Below are positions 11,201-24,200 of a DNA stretch of 64,000 nt, one piece after another. Numbering within the stretch: position 1 is the first letter of the stretch; every line of letters starts with the position of its first letter. Location of the stretch: the IMG/VR virus record IMGVR_UViG_3300027899_000001, positions 186,001 to 250,000 of that record. One strand, written 5' to 3'. The notes beneath the pieces were generated by a model. That model searched no databases, had not been told where the DNA came from, and saw nothing but the letters and a program-made list of their open reading frames with translations. The position numbers and the translations under genes were made by a program. Source of the DNA: a virus.

Positions 11201-12249
11201 TCAGAATAACCATTAGGTGCAGGCAAAGCTAAACTATCAAATGTTAATGCAGAATCTCCAAAAATAGTTTTTAAATTATCAAGATTATATTCAATAGAAA
11301 GACAATCAACTTTAGAACGTTTAAATTGAATTCCCGGCTCAACATATTGAAGATTTATATTATAAATTCCAGATGCAATATATTCTGAACTATCAGTATA
11401 ATAATTATTATCATATGTTATTGGTAAATTTTCAAATGTCCACCACCAACCATTATTCCAGCTTCCTGTACTATTATCATATTGCATAGTATAGGTACTT
11501 ACATAATTAGTTACTGATAAACTTGAATCAGCTAAATCATAATAGGCAGTTATATCTAATGCATCTGGATGAGGTTTAAGATAAGATTCTCTTCCTAAAA
11601 TGTTTGTATTTCCATTGATTATTGATATGCCGTGTTTGTAATTATCATCTTCAACTTGTTTAAAATAAACTGGAGTTTGTCCAAAAGATGTAGGAACTAA
11701 AACATAAGTTTCGTTGTATGTTCCAAATGTATCAGTACGTACAGAACCGGCACTAATTTGACCAATGCATTTAACAACAGAATTATATCCTACTGAAGAA
11801 TCCGTATCAGTTTCTTCTTTCCAATATTTTCCAGCAGAAGTATCTATAGATGTCCAACGAATTGCGCCAGTTTCTTTTAACCATTTCCAAAATACTCTTT
11901 CAGAAATAGTTGTTTGTAATGAAGCGTTATAACTATTTTGACCTAATAAATTTGTTTCAAGGTTTAAAGCATAATTTTGAAAGGATTCGGCAACAATAAT
12001 TCTTCCATCTTTTATACTTGCACCAAACATTTCATACGCTCCCGGAATTGCAAGAACATTGAATCTATTTTGTTGCATATTATCAGGAGCATCAATAGAC
12101 GGAATATTCAACAAAGCAAAATGAGACATTTTAACAATGTTATTACGTTCATTGATGTTTAATCCAATGTCTTCAAGCGCAGAACTAAAAGTATAAATAG
12201 TTCCTCCTTGAGTTCGCATTCTTTTAACAAATGGTGTTATAGTTGCCAT
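8224..12249 (-). CDS. Long repeat-containing tail fibre protein (1341 aa)
   Basis: The N-terminal 440 residues (MATITPFVKRMRTQGGTIYT and following) look like a globular attachment domain. From about residue 630 the protein consists of repeats: roughly ten copies of a Y-[VT]-D-x-S-L-x-x-R-D-x-S-I segment alternate with several copies of an x-T-Y-I-P-N-A-S-L...W-x-G-G-Y-L motif. This is typical of trimeric phage fibre shafts. The C-terminal 80 residues (GGTLTGNLTINSSLFVQGDI and following) resemble fibre tips that continue a shaft into a small beta head. No intramolecular chaperone motif was recognised. The gene has its own TATATAAAATAAA element at 12261-12273. Tail fibre is a confident class call; the receptor is unknown. 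Confidence 0.8.
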   Translation of the reverse strand: MATITPFVKRMRTQGGTIYTFSSALEDIGLNINERNNIVKMSHFALLNIPSIDAPDNMQQNRFNVLAIPGAYEMFGASIKDGRIIVAESFQNYALNLETNLLGQNSYNASLQTTISERVFWKWLKETGAIRWTSIDTSAGKYWKEETDTDSSVGYNSVVKCIGQISAGSVRTDTFGTYNETYVLVPTSFGQTPVYFKQVEDDNYKHGISIINGNTNILGRESYLKPHPDALDITAYYDLADSSLSVTNYVSTYTMQYDNSTGSWNNGWWWTFENLPITYDNNYYTDSSEYIASGIYNINLQYVEPGIQFKRSKVDCLSIEYNLDNLKTIFGDSALTFDSLALPAPNGYSEDDAFDFNAIMIYYSVYNKALDTVLATNLLGVLFLDPPSGNTQNYPLNEITLPSITKLQSGPSGFGTSYSFRLNIKSDYMLDDTQAIVTDTTSSQEILTDFSQVFDSLNKTLVILNQQTGTISYITEQYLDITANQTEIENQISDLQYQINTGTLGISGTPNAIPMFSNNGKTLVDCSIYMKYGNLGFFTNNPLYPAQFDVSVKIKDLILENAIRDTSGNVLLEYGSPLQFGSKTNDRGITFYSGSITPYLTIGDGSISFEVPVVFNAGYTGAGSGGDVSKAYVDAQDNYIKAAYIPSASLGVGLLWNNGYLDACAGGSGGSSYATFSYVDASLLIRDASISLIKATYIPNASLNVSYFKWVGGYLEPSSLSGGVTKAYVDSSLLVRDVSMVYINTRRVITETSVGTLTARANNTDASIILIKATYVPSASIGAGFSWNTGNNTWYVDVSLPAGGVTIGYVDGSLASRDALIAASEVSINKLDASTKYWKPYTDGSLSIRDASIVLIKATYIPNASLNVSYFTWVGGYLEPSISGSGTTKVYVDGSLSLRDVSIANVKLYVDASLLVRDITIASLASTKANLLDPQLTGTPRSVTNANPYDASTQIATNQFVQTRVSILDTSISYLNTRGIVQDSSIGTLTTKLNTADASLYTLTLRHNTTEVSVGTLTVKLNSTDASIIYIKGIYIPNTSLGTGFYWSGGYLNASAGAGGGTGDVTKVYVDGSLLVRDIRIAAIEASLNDTTNADILYHRKLYVDSSLSIRDTSISNLSKKSVSSDASIVLVKATYLANSSLGSGFAWVGNQVIVDVSTVAGGVSKAYVDSSLLTRDVSIATLSLKISTNDTSTSTLTIRVNTTDASLATVRATYIPNASLNTSKFKWVAGILEPSIASPDVTKAYTDGSLGFRDTSISNLSTTKLNLTGGTLTGNLTINSSLFVQGDISVNRVRIGSFTLEPSGTSGLVFRSATTGLKLMYLDSSGNMLIRSNIVAYAGI
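8450..10400 (-). repeat. Tandem coding repeats of the fibre shaft
   Basis: About ten in-frame copies encode Y-[VT]-D-x-S-L-x-x-R-D, seen in DNA as recurrent variants of 'gatccatctacatatact' or 'gaactatcaacataagct'. Spacing is irregular because long copies carry an extra YIPNASL/GGYLEPS unit of about 25-30 residues. The DNA copies are similar enough to allow recombination that would lengthen or shorten the shaft. Confidence 0.7.
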
Positions 12250-12260
12250 ATTATAATTCT

Positions 12261-12273
12261 TTTATTTTATATA
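12261..12273 (-). promoter_or_regulatory. TATATAAAATAAA element (candidate late promoter)
   Basis: Exact 13-bp match on the minus strand, 11 bases upstream of the ATG at 12249, in the 39-base gap between the 5002-aa gene and the fibre gene. This suggests the fibre gene starts a new late transcript. Confidence 0.5.
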
Positions 12274-12288
12274 TTCGATATTTTGATA

Positions 12289-15200
12289 TTATTCATTTAT
12301 GTAATATTTAAATGTTGCGCCTGCAGTATTAAATATGGATACTAAACTAGTTAAATGAGTATTCATTGAAGAATCTGTGGGAATCGAATTAGTTCCTTTA
12401 GATAAATTCAAAGTTAGTGAATTATAACTTGCAGGATTATGTGCAGTAAACCAAGTGTCTAATTTAGTAAGTACATCATCTACAGTAAATAAGTCTAGCC
12501 CACAACCAGAAGCATCAATTGTATCAAATCTACCCGCAAATGCAGGAAATAATATTCTTGTAAGATTTGGATTATTATGAACATTCATATAATTATTTAT
12601 ATTTGTCAATCCTGAAATATCTAATGTTCCTGTTAAATTACAATCCCATGCATTAAAATATTCCATATCTTGCGCTGAAGAATGAAATAAAATTTCTGTG
12701 AGATTTGGATTATTTTGAACTTCAAAATCGAAGCCTAATCTTTTAATTGGACGAAGATCTAATGTGTCAGTTAAATTACAACTCCACGCATTAAAATAAT
12801 CAAAAAGAGCATTTGTGCTTGCACAAATTATTTGTGTAAGTTTTGGATTATCATAAACTTCAAAATCTTCTAAAATAGAAAGAGTAGATACATCTAAAAC
12901 TCCAACTAAATTATCAGCATCCATATATAAATATCGTATAGATGCTGGACCGCTAGTAGTACCATTATACACATTAACTATCTTATTTCCTGGCGATGAA
13001 TATGAATGACTAAAACTATTTGCATTTTGTGTTGTCAAGTCTCCTAAATCCCAACTAAGAGTTCCAGAGGAAACTGTAACATTTGGATCAAATGCATTTG
13101 TAGAAGCTTCAGTTGTAAAACTTAAAAATCCAATAGGTGCTACACTTTCACAATTAACAATTATAGTTAACAGCCAACTAGCATTTGTAAATATAGATTG
13201 TAAATTAACTATATCCGAATTATACATACAATCAGTTGGTCCAGAACCTCTTCCACATGAAACATCAATATACAATTCACCTACAGGAGTATTTAAACTA
13301 AACCACGTATTAAGTTTAGCAAATATATCATCCATTGTGCTTGTATTTAATGAACAATTATGAACATCAAATGTATTAAAATGTTGATTTATTGTAGGCA
13401 ATAATATAGATGTAAGATTTGGATTATTGTAAACTTCAAAATATCCACTTAAATTTGTAAGTCCTGAAACATCTAAAGTTCCAGTTAAATTACAATCATA
13501 AGCATAATATCCTGTAAATACTTGAGACGAAACAGGATTAAGTATCTTAGTAAGATTTGAGTTAGAATCAACATCAAATTCTCCGCCTAATCCTGTAAGT
13601 CCTGTTAAATCCAAAGTTCCATTAAGACTACAATCATGCGCATAATACCAATTAAATACTTCAGATGAAATTGGATTAAGTATAGAAGTAAGATTTGGAT
13701 TAGTATCAACATCAAAATATCCACCTAATCCTGTAAGTCCTGATACATCTAGAGTTCCTATTAAATCAGACTGATATGCATAGTAAAAATTTGAAGCAAA
13801 CGATTGAGATGAAACTGGATTAATTATTGTATTAAGACTAGGATTAATAGCAGCTCTAAATTGATTTAAATTAGTAAGATTTGAAAGATCTAAAGTTCCT
13901 ACTACACCAGCATTTTCATTTAAATCAAATCCAGTGACATCGGTTGATCCTGCAGTTGTTCCTGGTAATAATCTAACATGTTTATCTCCAGGAAGAGAAT
14001 AAATATATTCAAAATTATTAAAATTCATATAAGTTGTATCTCCCATATCTGTTTCAACTGTTCCGCTTGAAGTAGTATATGCAAACCAAATATCATATGT
14101 ATGATATAAAGTACCATATGCATTAGTAGTAAATTCTACCATAGGTGCAAGATTAATATGAATTAAAAGACCTTGTCCCCAATTAGAAAATATAGTTTGT
14201 AAATTTACTATATTTGTATTAGACCATTCAGCTGTTGGAGGAGAATTAGTTCCTCTTTCTGCGTGAATTTCTAAACTTTGTGTAGGGCCATTAAGAGTAT
14301 ACCATGCGTCTAATTTTGCAAATATATCATCTATTGTAAATAAATCTAAAGCACAATTATGAACATCAAAAACTGAAAATTGCTGATTTATTGTAGGTAA
14401 CAATATAGTTGTAAGATTTGGATTATCATAAACATGAAATTGTTCGCTTAAATTAATAAGATTAGATACATCTAATGTTCCATTAAGACTACAATTATAT
14501 GCATAATAATTTGTAAATACTTGAGATGAATCTGGATTAAGTATCTGAGTAAGATTTGGATTACCACTAACAAGAAATTGTCCACCTAATCCTGTAAGTC
14601 CTGTTAAATTTAAAGTTCCAGTTAAATTACAATTAGTTGCCCAGTAATTTACAAACACCTGAGATGAAACAGGATTAAGTATCTGTGTAAGATTTGGGTT
14701 AGTATAAACAAGAAATTGTTCGCCCAATCCTGTAAGTCCTGAAACATCTAAAGTTCCAGTTAAATTACAATCATATGCATAATAAGCTACAAATACTTGA
14801 GATGATACGGGGTTAAGTATTTGTGTAAGATTTGGATTACCACTAACACGAAATTGTCCACCTAATCCTGTAAGTCCTAATACATCTAAAGTTCCATTAA
14901 GACTACAATCATACGCAGCATAATAGTCAAACGCTTGAGATGAATCTGGATTAATTATTTGAGTAAGATTTGGATTATTATTAACATCAAAATATCCGCC
15001 TAACCCTGTAAGTCCCGAAACATTTAAAGTTCCAGTTAAATTATTATTATTCGCATAATATGTACTAAATATTTGAGAAGATGTTGGATTAATTATTTTT
15101 GTAAGATCGTGATTTGTTACAATATTCACATATTGTAAATTAATCAAACATGAAATATCTAAAACACCTATGATACTATCTGTTCCTACTGTAACTTGCC

Positions 15201-18200
15201 AAACATCTTCTGGCCCATTAGCTGTTCCCGGCCACACATTAATTGTTTTATTTCCTGGATTAGCATAAATATGATTTATTACATTTGCATCTACTGAAGT
15301 AGAAGTATCACCTAAATCCCAATTAAGTGTTCCATAGACTGAAAAATTAGTACTAAATGCATTTGTTGAAGCATTAGTTCTAAATTGTAAAAATCCTACT
15401 GATGGTTCTGCACAATTTATATAACAAGTAAACGTTCTACCTGCTACTGTAAAGATAGATTGTAAATTATCTATATTTATATTATTCCAACAATCTGTAG
15501 GAGGCGAGTTAGTTCCACCAGCAACATTAATTTCTAAGTTTTGTGTTGGAGGATTAATACTATAATATGCATCCATTTTAGCAAATATATCATCAACAGT
15601 AAATAAATCTAATGCACAATTATCAGCATAAAAATTAATAAATTCTTGATTTATTGTTGGCAATAATATAGTTGTAAGATTTGGATTTTGGCTAGCTGCA
15701 AATTGACCACCTAATTCTGTAAGTCCTGATACATCTAATGTTCCTGTTAAATTACATTGATACACACTAAAATTTTCAAATATTTGAGATGAAACAGGAT
15801 AAAATATTTGTGTAAGAAGAGGATTATTGTATGCCTGAAACGTTCCACCCAATCCTGTAAGTCCTGTAAGATCTAAAATTCCAGTTAAATCACAATTATA
15901 TACAACATAATGTGTAAATATTTCTGATGAAATTGGATTAAGTATTTGATTAAGACTTGGATTATTATTAATAAAAAACGTGCCGCTTAATCTAGTAAGT
16001 CCCGAAACGTCTAATGTTCCTGTTAAATTACAATTATATGCCTGATACCCAGTAAATACTTGTGATGAATCTGGATTAAGTATATGAGTTAAATTTGGAT
16101 TATTATAAACATAAAAATTTCCTCCCAATCCAGTAAGTCCTCGTAAATCTAAAGTATCTGTTATATTACAGCCCGTTGCACCGTAATATGTAAATATTTC
16201 AGATGAATTAGGATTAAGTATTGTATTAAGATTTGAATTACCACTAACCCAAAATCCGCCTCCTAATCCCGTTAGTCCTGAAACATCTAAAATTCCATTA
16301 AGACTACAATTATATGCATAATAATTTGTAAATATCTGTGATGAAACTGGATTAAGTATTTGTGTAAGATTTGGATTATTATTAATATAAAAATTTCCAG
16401 CTAATCCAGTAAGTCCTCTTAAATCTAAAGTTCCAGTTAAATTACAATTCTGCGCATAATAAGTTGTAAACACCTGAGATGAATCTGGATTAAGTATTTG
16501 TGTAAGATTTGGATTATTATAAACCCAAAAATCTGTACCTAATCCTGTAAGTCCAGAAACATCTAGAGTTTCAGTTAAATTACAATCATACGCATAATAA
16601 GTAGTAAATATTTGAGATGAAACGGGATTAAATATATGAGTTAAATTTGCATTACTACCTACATCAAAATATCCACCTAATCCCGTGAGTCCTGAAACAT
16701 CTAAAGTTTCAGTTAAATCGCAGCCAGATGCAGAATAACTAGTAAATACTGTAGATGAAACAGGATTAATTATTTTAGTAAGACTTGGATTACCATCAAC
16801 TCGAAGTTGCCATAAGTTATTAAGTGAAGAAACATCTAAAATCCCAGTTAAATAATCAAACCATAATACTATAACTCTTAATCCACTACTTCCATCAGTT
16901 GTTCCCGGATAGACATTAATAGTTTTGTTTCCAGAATTAGTATATGTATGAGTAAAATTATTTGAATTTACATTATTTGATGCATCACCTAAATTAGAAT
17001 TAAGAATTCCTGACCAAACACCAAACTGTAATGCAATTTCATATGCGGGAGGAGCATTAGTTGTAAAACGTAAAAATCCTACTGATGGCTCTGGATTACA
17101 ATTTATATAATATGTAAATGTTTGTCCTGCTCCAGTAAATATAGATTCTAGATGAACTATATTAGCATTCATTGAACAATCTGTAGGTGCTGCATTAGTT
17201 CCACCTGCTAGATTAACATATAACCCGTTAGAAGGAGAGTTACTAGTAAACCACGTATCTAATTTTGTAAATATATCATCTACAGTAAATAAATCTAAAG
17301 CACAGTTATTTCCATTTATATAAGTAAATGGCATATTAAGAGTAGGTAATAATAATGTATTAAGATTTATATTATCGCTAAATAATAAATAATCGCTTAA
17401 ATTTATAAATCCAGATACATCTAATATTCCAGTTATATTACAATTATCTATTAAATATGAAGTAACAATTTCTGAAGAAGTTGGATTAAGTACACTAGTT
17501 AAATTTGAATTATAATTAAGATAAATGTCTCCGCCTAATCTAGTTAATCCTCTTAAATCTAAAGTATCAGTTAAATTACAATTACCTACATCATACATTG
17601 TAAATACTTGAGATGAATTAGGATTAAGTACTGATGTAAGATGTAAATTATTATAAACTTCAAAATCTCCACCTAATCCTGTAAGGCCTGATACATCTAG
17701 AATTCCAGTTAAATCACAATTATATGCATAATAATTTGTAAAAATTTGAGAAGAAGTTGGATTAAGTATCTGTGTAAGATTAGGATTAGTATGAACTTCA
17801 AAATCTCCACCTAATCCTGTAAGTCCTGTTAAATCTAAAGTTCCAGTTAGATTACATAGTTGTGCCCAATATCCTTGATCAAAGACTTGAGATGAATTCG
17901 GATTAAGTATATGCGTAAGATTAGGATTATCATCAGCATCAAATCCCGAACCTAATCCAGTAAGTCCCGTTAAATCTAACGTATCAGTAAGATCACAACT
18001 ATATACCCAATATCCTTGATCAAAGACTTGAGACGAATTCGGATTAAGTATATGTGTAAGAAGCGGGTTACTGTCAGCATCAAAATATCCTCCTAATCCT
18101 GTAAGTCCAGAAACATCCAATGTTCCAGTAATATTAGAATTGTATACATCATACGTTGTAAATATTTGTGATGAAACTGGATTAAGTACTCGTGTAAGAT

Positions 18201-21200
18201 TAGAATTATTACCTACTTCAAATGTTCCTCCTAAGCCTGTAAGTCCTGAAACATCTAAAGTTCCAGTTAAATCGCAATTAACAGCTCGATATCTTGTATA
18301 TGCTTGTGATGAAACAGGATTGATTATTTTATTAAGACTTGGATCATTAGCAGTATAAAAATCAGTTAAATTGGTGAGACAAGAAATATCTAAAGTTCCG
18401 ACTATACCACTATAATCATATAATTGCATAGCTGTAATATCAGCACTTCCATTTGTTGTTCCTTTACTTAATATAACAGTTTTATCTCCAGCAAGAGAAT
18501 AAGTATAATCAAAATTATTAGAATCTCTTGTATTACTATCACCTAAATCCCAATGAAGTGTTCCCGAGGAAACTGTAAAATTAAAGTAAACATCAAATGG
18601 ATAATAAACAGTTCCATATGCATTTGTAACAAATCTTAAAATTTCACCAGCATCACAATTTATATAATATATAAAGGTTCTTCCTGCACTATTAAATAAT
18701 GATGTTAAATGAACTATATTAGTATTTAATTCGCAATCTGTTGGCGACGTGTTAGTACCATCTGCAACATTAATTTCTAAATTTTGAGTAGGCGGATTAC
18801 TACTATAATAAGTATCAAATTTTGCAAATATATCATCTACAGTAAATAAATCTAAAGCACAATTATTTGCGTTAAAAAATGTAAATTCATTATTTATTGT
18901 AGGTAATAATATAGTTGTAAGATTTACATTATTTTCAACTCTAATTCTATTGCTTAATCCTGTAAGTCCAGATACATCTAGTATGCCAGTTAAATTATTA
19001 TCATTTACATCATATTCTGTGAATACTTGTGATGAAACTGGATTAAGTATTTGAGTGAGAAGCGGATTTACTGTAATTTCTAAATCTCCTCCTAATCCTG
19101 TAAGTCCTCTTAAATCTAAAGTATCTGTTAAATTACAATAATTAGCTAAATAATATGAAAAAGGCTGCGATGAATCGGGATTAAGTATATGTGTAAGATT
19201 TGGATTACGAGTAACACTAAATTGAAAAGCTAAACCTGTAAGTCCAGAAATATCTAACGTTCCTGTTAAATTATTCCATGGACAATAATATCCTGAACTA
19301 ATTACATTAGAAGTAATTGGATTAATTATTTGATTTAAGCTTGGGCAATAAGCAACTTGAATATAATCATTTATACCTATAAGATTAGATAAATTTAAAG
19401 TTCCAACTATATTATTTTCATAAAAATCAACTGCACTTATTGCACTGTATCCGCTAGTAGTTCCGTTATATACTTTAACAGTTTTATCTCCTGTTGATGC
19501 GTAAGTATGAGAAAATGTATTTGCATTTACATTATTAGATGCATCACCTAAATCCCAGTTAAGAATACCTGAATATGTGGATAAACTTGGCTGAAATGTA
19601 TGAGTTGAAGAGTTAGTTATAAATTCAAATATAAGATCGCAATTTATATAATATGTGAATGTATGGCCTGCACTATTGAATACTGATGTTAAATGAACTA
19701 TATTAGCATTCATTGAACAATCAGTAGGAGGAGAATTGGTTCCTCCTGCAACATCAATAGTTAAATTTTGTGTAGGAGTATTACTACTATACCAAGTATC
19801 CATTTTTGCAAATATATCATCAACTGTAAATAAATCTAAAGCACAATTGTTAGCAAGTAAAACAACATATTCTCTATTTACAGTAGGAAAAAGTACAGTT
19901 GTAAGATTTGGATTATCATTAATATTAACCCATCCGCCTAATCCTGTAAGTCCTGATAGATCTAAAGTTCCAGTTAAATTACAATAAGATACTATATATT
20001 CTATAAATACCTGAGATGAAACAGGATTAAGTATTTCAGTAAGATTATAATTACTATCAACTCGAAAATCTCCGCCTAAACCAGTAAGTCCTCTTAGATC
20101 TAATGTTCCTGTTAAATTATTATTATCTAGCCAATAAAGTGTAAATACTTGAGATGAATTTGGATTAAGTATTTTAGTAAGGTTATAATTATTATCAATT
20201 TGAAAATATCCGCCTAATCCCGTAAGCCCTGATACATCTAAAGTATCAGTTAAATTACAACCTTGTGCCATATAGTTTGTAAATATAGTAGATGAAACCG
20301 GATTAAGCACATGTGTAAGATTTGAATTAAAATTAACATTAAAATAACTTAAATTAACGAAACTTGAAATATCTAATGTGTTTATTACACCATCTGTATC
20401 TATAAAAACTCCACTAACGTCTATTGCGCCACTAGTTGTTCCTGGATATACCTTTACAGTTTTATTACCAAAATTAACATATGTATGATTAATACTATTT
20501 GCATTTACATTATTAGATGCATCGCCCAAATCCCAATTAAGTGTTCCAGAAGGACCTGTAAAATTAGCTGAAAGAGGCCCTGAATAAGCATAAGTTGTAA
20601 AAGTTAAAAATGGTTCTTGGGCTGGTGAAGTGCAATTTATAGCATATGTAAATGTTTGTCCATATAATAAGAATTGTGCTTCAAGACTAACAATATTCGC
20701 ATTTAAAGAACAGTCTGTTGGTCCAGCATTTTTTGTTCCTGACATATTAACATTTAATGGTCCTGTAGGAGGATTACTTAAATAATATGCATCTAATTTT
20801 GCAAATATACTGTCTGCAGTAGCCGTATTTATAGAACAATCTTGAACGTTGAATTGATCAAATGGCTGTGAAAATACTGTTGGAAAAATTATAACATTAA
20901 GATTAGGATTATTTGCAAGTGAAAAATATCCACCTAATCCGGAAAGGCCAGAAAGATCTAATGTTCCAGTTAAATCACAATTATACGCTTCATATTGAGA
21001 AAATACCTGAGATGAAACTGGATTAAGTATTTGAGTAAGACCATAATTACCGCTAGCCCAAAATGATCCTCCTAATCCTGTAAGTCCCGAGACATCTAAA
21101 ATTCCAGTTAAATTATTATCATTTACGTGATAATAGTTAAATACTTGTGAAGAAACAGGATTAAGTATTTCAGGAAGACTAAAATTATACGCAATATCAA

Positions 21201-24200
21201 CATAATTACCTAATCCAGTAAGTCCTCTTAAATCTAAAGTATTAGTTAATCCTGACATTATTATTTGATAATATGAAAATACTTGAGATGAATTAGGATT
21301 AAGTATTTCAGTAAGATTATAGTTATTATCACACTGAAATCCTCCACCTAATCCAGTGAGACCTGTTAAATCTAAAGTTCCAATTAAATTACAATTACTT
21401 ACAGAATAAGTTGTAAATATTTCAGACGAAACTGGATTAAGTATAGATGTAAGATTTGCATTGTCATCAACTATAAAATTTCCACCTAATCCAGTAAGTC
21501 CTGAAATATCTAAAATATCAGTTAAATTACAACCAGATACAGCATATTGTGTAAATATCTGAGATGAAACTGGATTAATTATCTGTGTAAGATACGGATT
21601 ACTATAAATATTAAATATTCCACCTAAATTACTAAGACTTGATATGTCTAAAGTTCCAGTTAAATTATCATTATTCATATCAATTTGAATAATACTTGTA
21701 TTTCCTGATGTTGTTCCTGCATATACATTAACAGTTTTATTTCCTGCACTTGTATATGTATGTTCAAAACTATTTGAATTTAATATTGATCCATCACCTA
21801 AATCCCAATTAAGAATTCCCGAAGAAGTTGTGAATGTTGGATCAAATGCATCCGTTGAAGCATTAGTAGTAAATTCAAGTATTTTAACAGGTGGCGTGCA
21901 ATCACTATTTATGTAATAAGTAAATGTTTGTCCTGCTCCAGTAAATATAGATTCAAGATGAACTATATTAGCATTCATAGAGCAATCTGTAGGTGCTGCA
22001 TTAGTACCTCCAGCAGTATTAATAGTTAAATCTTGTGTAGGTGTATTACTGCTATACCATGTATCTAATTTTGCAAATATATCATCAACTGTAAATAAAT
22101 TTAATGAACAATTATTAGCACGAAAATGTATAAATTCTTGATTTATTGTAGGTAATAATATAGTTGTAAGATTAAGATTATTATTAATATACATCCGCCC
22201 TCCTAAACCAGTAAGTCCAGATACATCTAATGTTCCAGTTAAATTACAGCTTTCAGCAGTATAATATGTAAATACTTGAGATGAATCTGGATTAAGTATC
22301 TGAATTAAATTTTGATTACCATCAACATTGAAATCTCCACCTAATCCTGTAAGTCCTCTTAAATCTAAAGTTCCATTAAGACTGCAATCATATGCATAAT
22401 AAAATGTAAATATTTGAGATGAAATTGGATTAAGTATATGTGTAAGATTTGGATTATTATTAACAATAAATTCTCCACCCAATCCAGTAAGTGACGATAT
22501 ATCTAAAGTTCCAATTAAATTACAATTATTTGCATAATAAGCTACAAATACTTGAGATGAAATTGGGTTAAGTATTGAAGTAAGATTTGGGTTAGTAGTG
22601 ACTTCAAAATCTCCACCTAATCCCGTAAGTCCTCTTAAGTCTAAAGTATCTGTTAAATCACAATTATATGCATAATAAGTATTAAATATTTGAGATGAAA
22701 TCGGATTAAGTATTGATGTAAGATTAGGATTACTATCAACATCAAAATAATTTAAATTTATAAGACTCGAAATATCTAATGTTCCTACTAAATTATCAGT
22801 ATTTATATCAATTTCAGTAATTCCTGTACTTCCTGATGTTGTTCCACTATACACATTTACAGTTTTATTTCCAACGCTTGTATATGTGTGTGTAAAATTA
22901 TTTGAATTTAATGTTGAGCCATCTCCTAAGTTCCAGTTGAGTGTCCCGGATGAAGTAGTAAATGTTGGATCAAATGCCAATGTTGAAGCATTAGTAGTAA
23001 ACTGAAGTACTTTTGCTCCAACAGGAACACTACCACAACTAGCATTAATATAAATATTTAAAGTTCTTCCGGCACTAGTAAATATAGATCGTAAATTAAC
23101 TATGTCTGTATTATCCCAACAATTTGTCGGTGCTGCATTAGTTCCGCCAATAGTATTTATTGTTAGATTACCAGTAGGAGTATTACTGCTATAATAAGTA
23201 TTAAATTTTGTAAATATATTATCTACTGTAAATTGATCTAATGCACATACACTTACATCAAATGATGTAAATTGTCTATTAATTGTAGGTAAAAGTATTC
23301 TTGATAAATTTGTATTATTTCCAGCTCTAAATACACCGCCCAAATTAATTAATCCTGAAACATCTAAAGTTCCATTTAAGCTACAATTATTTACATAATA
23401 ATTTGTAAATACTTGTGTTGAATTAGGATTAAGTATTTGTGTAAGATTTGGATTATATCGAGCTAAAAATTGTCCACCTAAACCTGTAAGTCCTCTTAAA
23501 TCTAATGTTCCAGTTAAATTACAATCACGTACAGTATATAGTGTAAATAGTCGTGATGAAACTGGATTAAGTATTTGTGTAAGATTTGACTGAGCAGAAG
23601 TTGCAAATGATCCACCTAATCCCGTAAGTCCCGAAACATCTAAAGTTCCATTAAGACTACAATTTTGTACACTATATGCTATAAAATTTTGAGATGAAAC
23701 AGGATTAAGTATCGATGTAAGATTTGGATTATTATCAACAGTAAAAACTCCTCCTAATCCTGTAAGTCCTTTTAAATCTAATGTTCCTGTTAAATTACAA
23801 TCATTTACTTGATAAACCGAAAATGTTCGTGATGTAGTAGGATTAAGTACATTAGTAAGATTTGGATTACTATAAACTATAAGTTGTCCACCAAAGTTTG
23901 TAAGTCCTGAAATATCTAATACTCCATTAAGACTGCAATTATATGCATAATAATTTGTAAATATTTGAGAAGAAACCGGATTAAGTATTTTAGTAAGTTT
24001 ACTATTATTATATACCAAAAATTGTCCTCCTAATCCTGTAAGTCCTGAAACATCTAAAGTTCCAGTTAAACTACAATCATATGCATGATAAGTAGTAAAT
24101 GCTTGTGATGAAACAGGATTAACTATTTGTGTAAGAAGTGAATTACCATAAACAGAAAAAGCTCCACCTAAATTGCTAAGACTTGATATATCTAAAATTC